Assembly: GCF_012927185.1 (NCBI RefSeq)
Contig: NZ_JABBGB010000002.1
Coordinates: forward strand, 868,001-932,000
DNA from: Pseudoflavitalea sp. G-6-1-2
GTDB lineage: Bacteria; Bacteroidota; Bacteroidia; Chitinophagales; Chitinophagaceae
DNA: 64,000 nt
Reading direction: 5' to 3'
Shown in pieces: positions 62,912 through 64,000 of the stretch (positions within the stretch are counted from its first letter, which is position 1; each line of letters begins with the position of its first letter). The notes under the pieces are model-generated. The model was not told where the DNA came from and ran no database searches. It worked only from the letters and a program-made list of their open reading frames with translations. Position numbers and translations under genes: made by a program.

Positions 62912-64000
62912 TTATGCGGGCCTGGCAACCGGTGCGGGTTGGGCAGCCTGTGCATTTTGAGAGGCTTGTGCGCGTGCGGCCATGATGCGCTTTACCATTT
63001 TGTTCAGCAGATACATCATGAATATCGTGATAAGACTGGTGCAGACCACCACATATCCAAGCGTATCATAATGCTGCAGTTTTCCTGATGGAGTTTGCAC
63101 CACAATATATCCTGCAATGATTGCACCCGTTCCGCCGGCGAGCTGCTGTACGGAGGAGTTGAGGCTCATGAAAGCACCCCTGTCCTGCATCGATGGAACA
63201 GCAGTGAACAATGCAGAGCTGGCGATCATGCGGGCGGAGATCCCGGCGAACATCACCACACTTATGGCCATTACAATACCCAGTGGTGTGACGCCCAGGT
63301 TGCAATAGATCACTACAGTGATAATGGTAAGCGTTGAACCTGCGATGAAAACAGATAACTTACCGATCTTATCACTCAGTTTTCCGATCTGTGGTCCAAT
63401 GAGTAATGCGCTGATACCTGTTGCCAGATAGATCCAGGTAAGCTGGTCCAGGGTAATGCCCAGGTTATTGGTAGAAAATGCACTGCTGAAAGGCATCAGC
63501 ATAAATCCACCGGTAGCCAGCAAGGTAGTGGTTCCAAATGCAAGGAGGTACTGACGGTTTGTTACAGTTTTAGCCAGGTGTCTGAATGGGTTAACATCGT
63601 GCTTTACCACCAGGTGACCGGTAATTGGTTTCATAAAACGAATGATCATGATAAGTACCAGCGAGCAGAAGATCACCAGCATCCAGAAAGGTGCATGCCA
63701 GCTGAGTCTGTTTGCCAGGAAGAGCCCGATAGGTAAACCGAGTACCTGGCTGGCAGATAAAGCCATCTGCACAAATCCCATTACACGGCCTCTCACTTCC
63801 ATTGCAAAAATATCGGTGATGATGGCGAAACTGATTGAACCGATCACACCTCCGAATAATCCCGTTACAATTCTTGCGATCAGCAGGAAATGAAAATTGG
63901 GAGCAGTGGCACATAACAATGTGCCTGCAATGAAACCGATATAAAAGAATACAAGCATCTTCTTTCTGTCGAATTTATCGGCAAAGCCTGCTGCGAGGAT
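62912..64000 (-). CDS. MFS transporter, cut by the right edge
   Basis: The 3' part of a major facilitator superfamily transporter; the 5' end lies beyond the window. The frame is open to base 64000. Near the edge the minus strand reads GFADKFDRKKML, the MFS motif A between helices 2 and 3. About nine helices follow (for example IVTGLFGGVIGSISFAIITDIFAM, APFWMLVIFCSLVLIMIIRFM, LLAFGTTTLLATGGFMLMP). The cytoplasmic tail is Gln/Ala/Pro-rich (ARAQASQNAQAAQPAPVARPA). The pattern is that of a drug or sugar efflux permease, but the substrate is not known. Confidence 0.9.
   Translation of the reverse strand: MLAAGFADKFDRKKMLVFFYIGFIAGTLLCATAPNFHFLLIARIVTGLFGGVIGSISFAIITDIFAMEVRGRVMGFVQMALSASQVLGLPIGLFLANRLSWHAPFWMLVIFCSLVLIMIIRFMKPITGHLVVKHDVNPFRHLAKTVTNRQYLLAFGTTTLLATGGFMLMPFSSAFSTNNLGITLDQLTWIYLATGISALLIGPQIGKLSDKIGKLSVFIAGSTLTIITVVIYCNLGVTPLGIVMAISVVMFAGISARMIASSALFTAVPSMQDRGAFMSLNSSVQQLAGGTGAIIAGYIVVQTPSGKLQHYDTLGYVVVCTSLITIFMMYLLNKMVKRIMAARAQASQNAQAAQPAPVARPA

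Noticed and set aside
1-64000. CRISPR array, insertion sequence or prophage
   Set aside because: No regularly spaced repeats, transposase, integrase or phage structural gene was found on reading both strands, although this was done by eye only.

Overview
The window looks like chromosomal DNA of a Bacteroidota bacterium, most likely a member of the Chitinophagaceae. The evidence is a SusC/SusD pair under FecI/FecR-type control, DUF4843 and PKD-like surface lipoproteins, a GldF-GldG type ABC permease, DUF6443-type RHS proteins, and TAnnTTTG minus-7 promoter boxes placed almost against the start codons. There is one tRNA gene, tRNA-Leu(CAA). No rRNA, CRISPR array, phage or insertion sequence was seen. 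The species cannot be fixed from this sequence.

Layout. 0.3-9.8 kb is mostly housekeeping: release factor 3, a YitT membrane protein, a RelE/ParE-type toxin-antitoxin pair, a small unknown gene next to a decayed second epimerase 3' end, an aldose-1-epimerase-like enzyme, a MacB/FtsX permease, tsaD, a YfiC-like tRNA methyltransferase, a saccharopine/alanine-dehydrogenase-like enzyme and a tiny acidic protein. 9.9-19.5 kb is an RHS operon on the minus strand (SpvB-like half, then DUF6443/RHS half with an OmpA-like tail), followed by a DUF922 predicted metalloprotease. 19.7-24.4 kb carries an Upf1/IGHMBP2-type helicase, aquaporin Z and a GH29 alpha-L-fucosidase. 24.7-30.9 kb is a second RHS locus: an RHS protein with a unique C-terminal domain, a 14-base-overlapping small membrane protein (possible immunity protein), then a broken SpvB-like half and an AraC remnant. 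31.1-36.2 kb holds a two-component pair, a beta-propeller lipoprotein, an unknown protein and a Trp-rich repeat protein. 36.2-39.2 kb is an ECF sigma / anti-sigma / two ferritin-like genes cluster, followed by an AraC regulator and a small membrane protein.

The most striking region is 40,975-59,066. Eleven genes lie in a row on the minus strand with short gaps: ECF sigma, FecR, SusC with an STN domain, SusD, a DUF4843 lipoprotein, a PKD-like lipoprotein, an ABC ATPase, a fused GldF-GldG permease, two MutS-like ATPases lacking a mismatch-recognition domain, and an M16 zinc peptidase lipoprotein. Read as one unit, it joins outer-membrane uptake of an inducing ligand (possibly a peptide), an inner-membrane ABC machine, a putative MutS-like pair and a protease. 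The biochemical purpose is not known to me and is the main candidate for a new system.

The right end has tRNA-Leu, a GNAT acetyltransferase, an M1 aminopeptidase-like protein translationally coupled to formyltetrahydrofolate deformylase, and an MFS transporter cut by the window edge. Functions are assigned by reading motifs by eye; no database search was possible.
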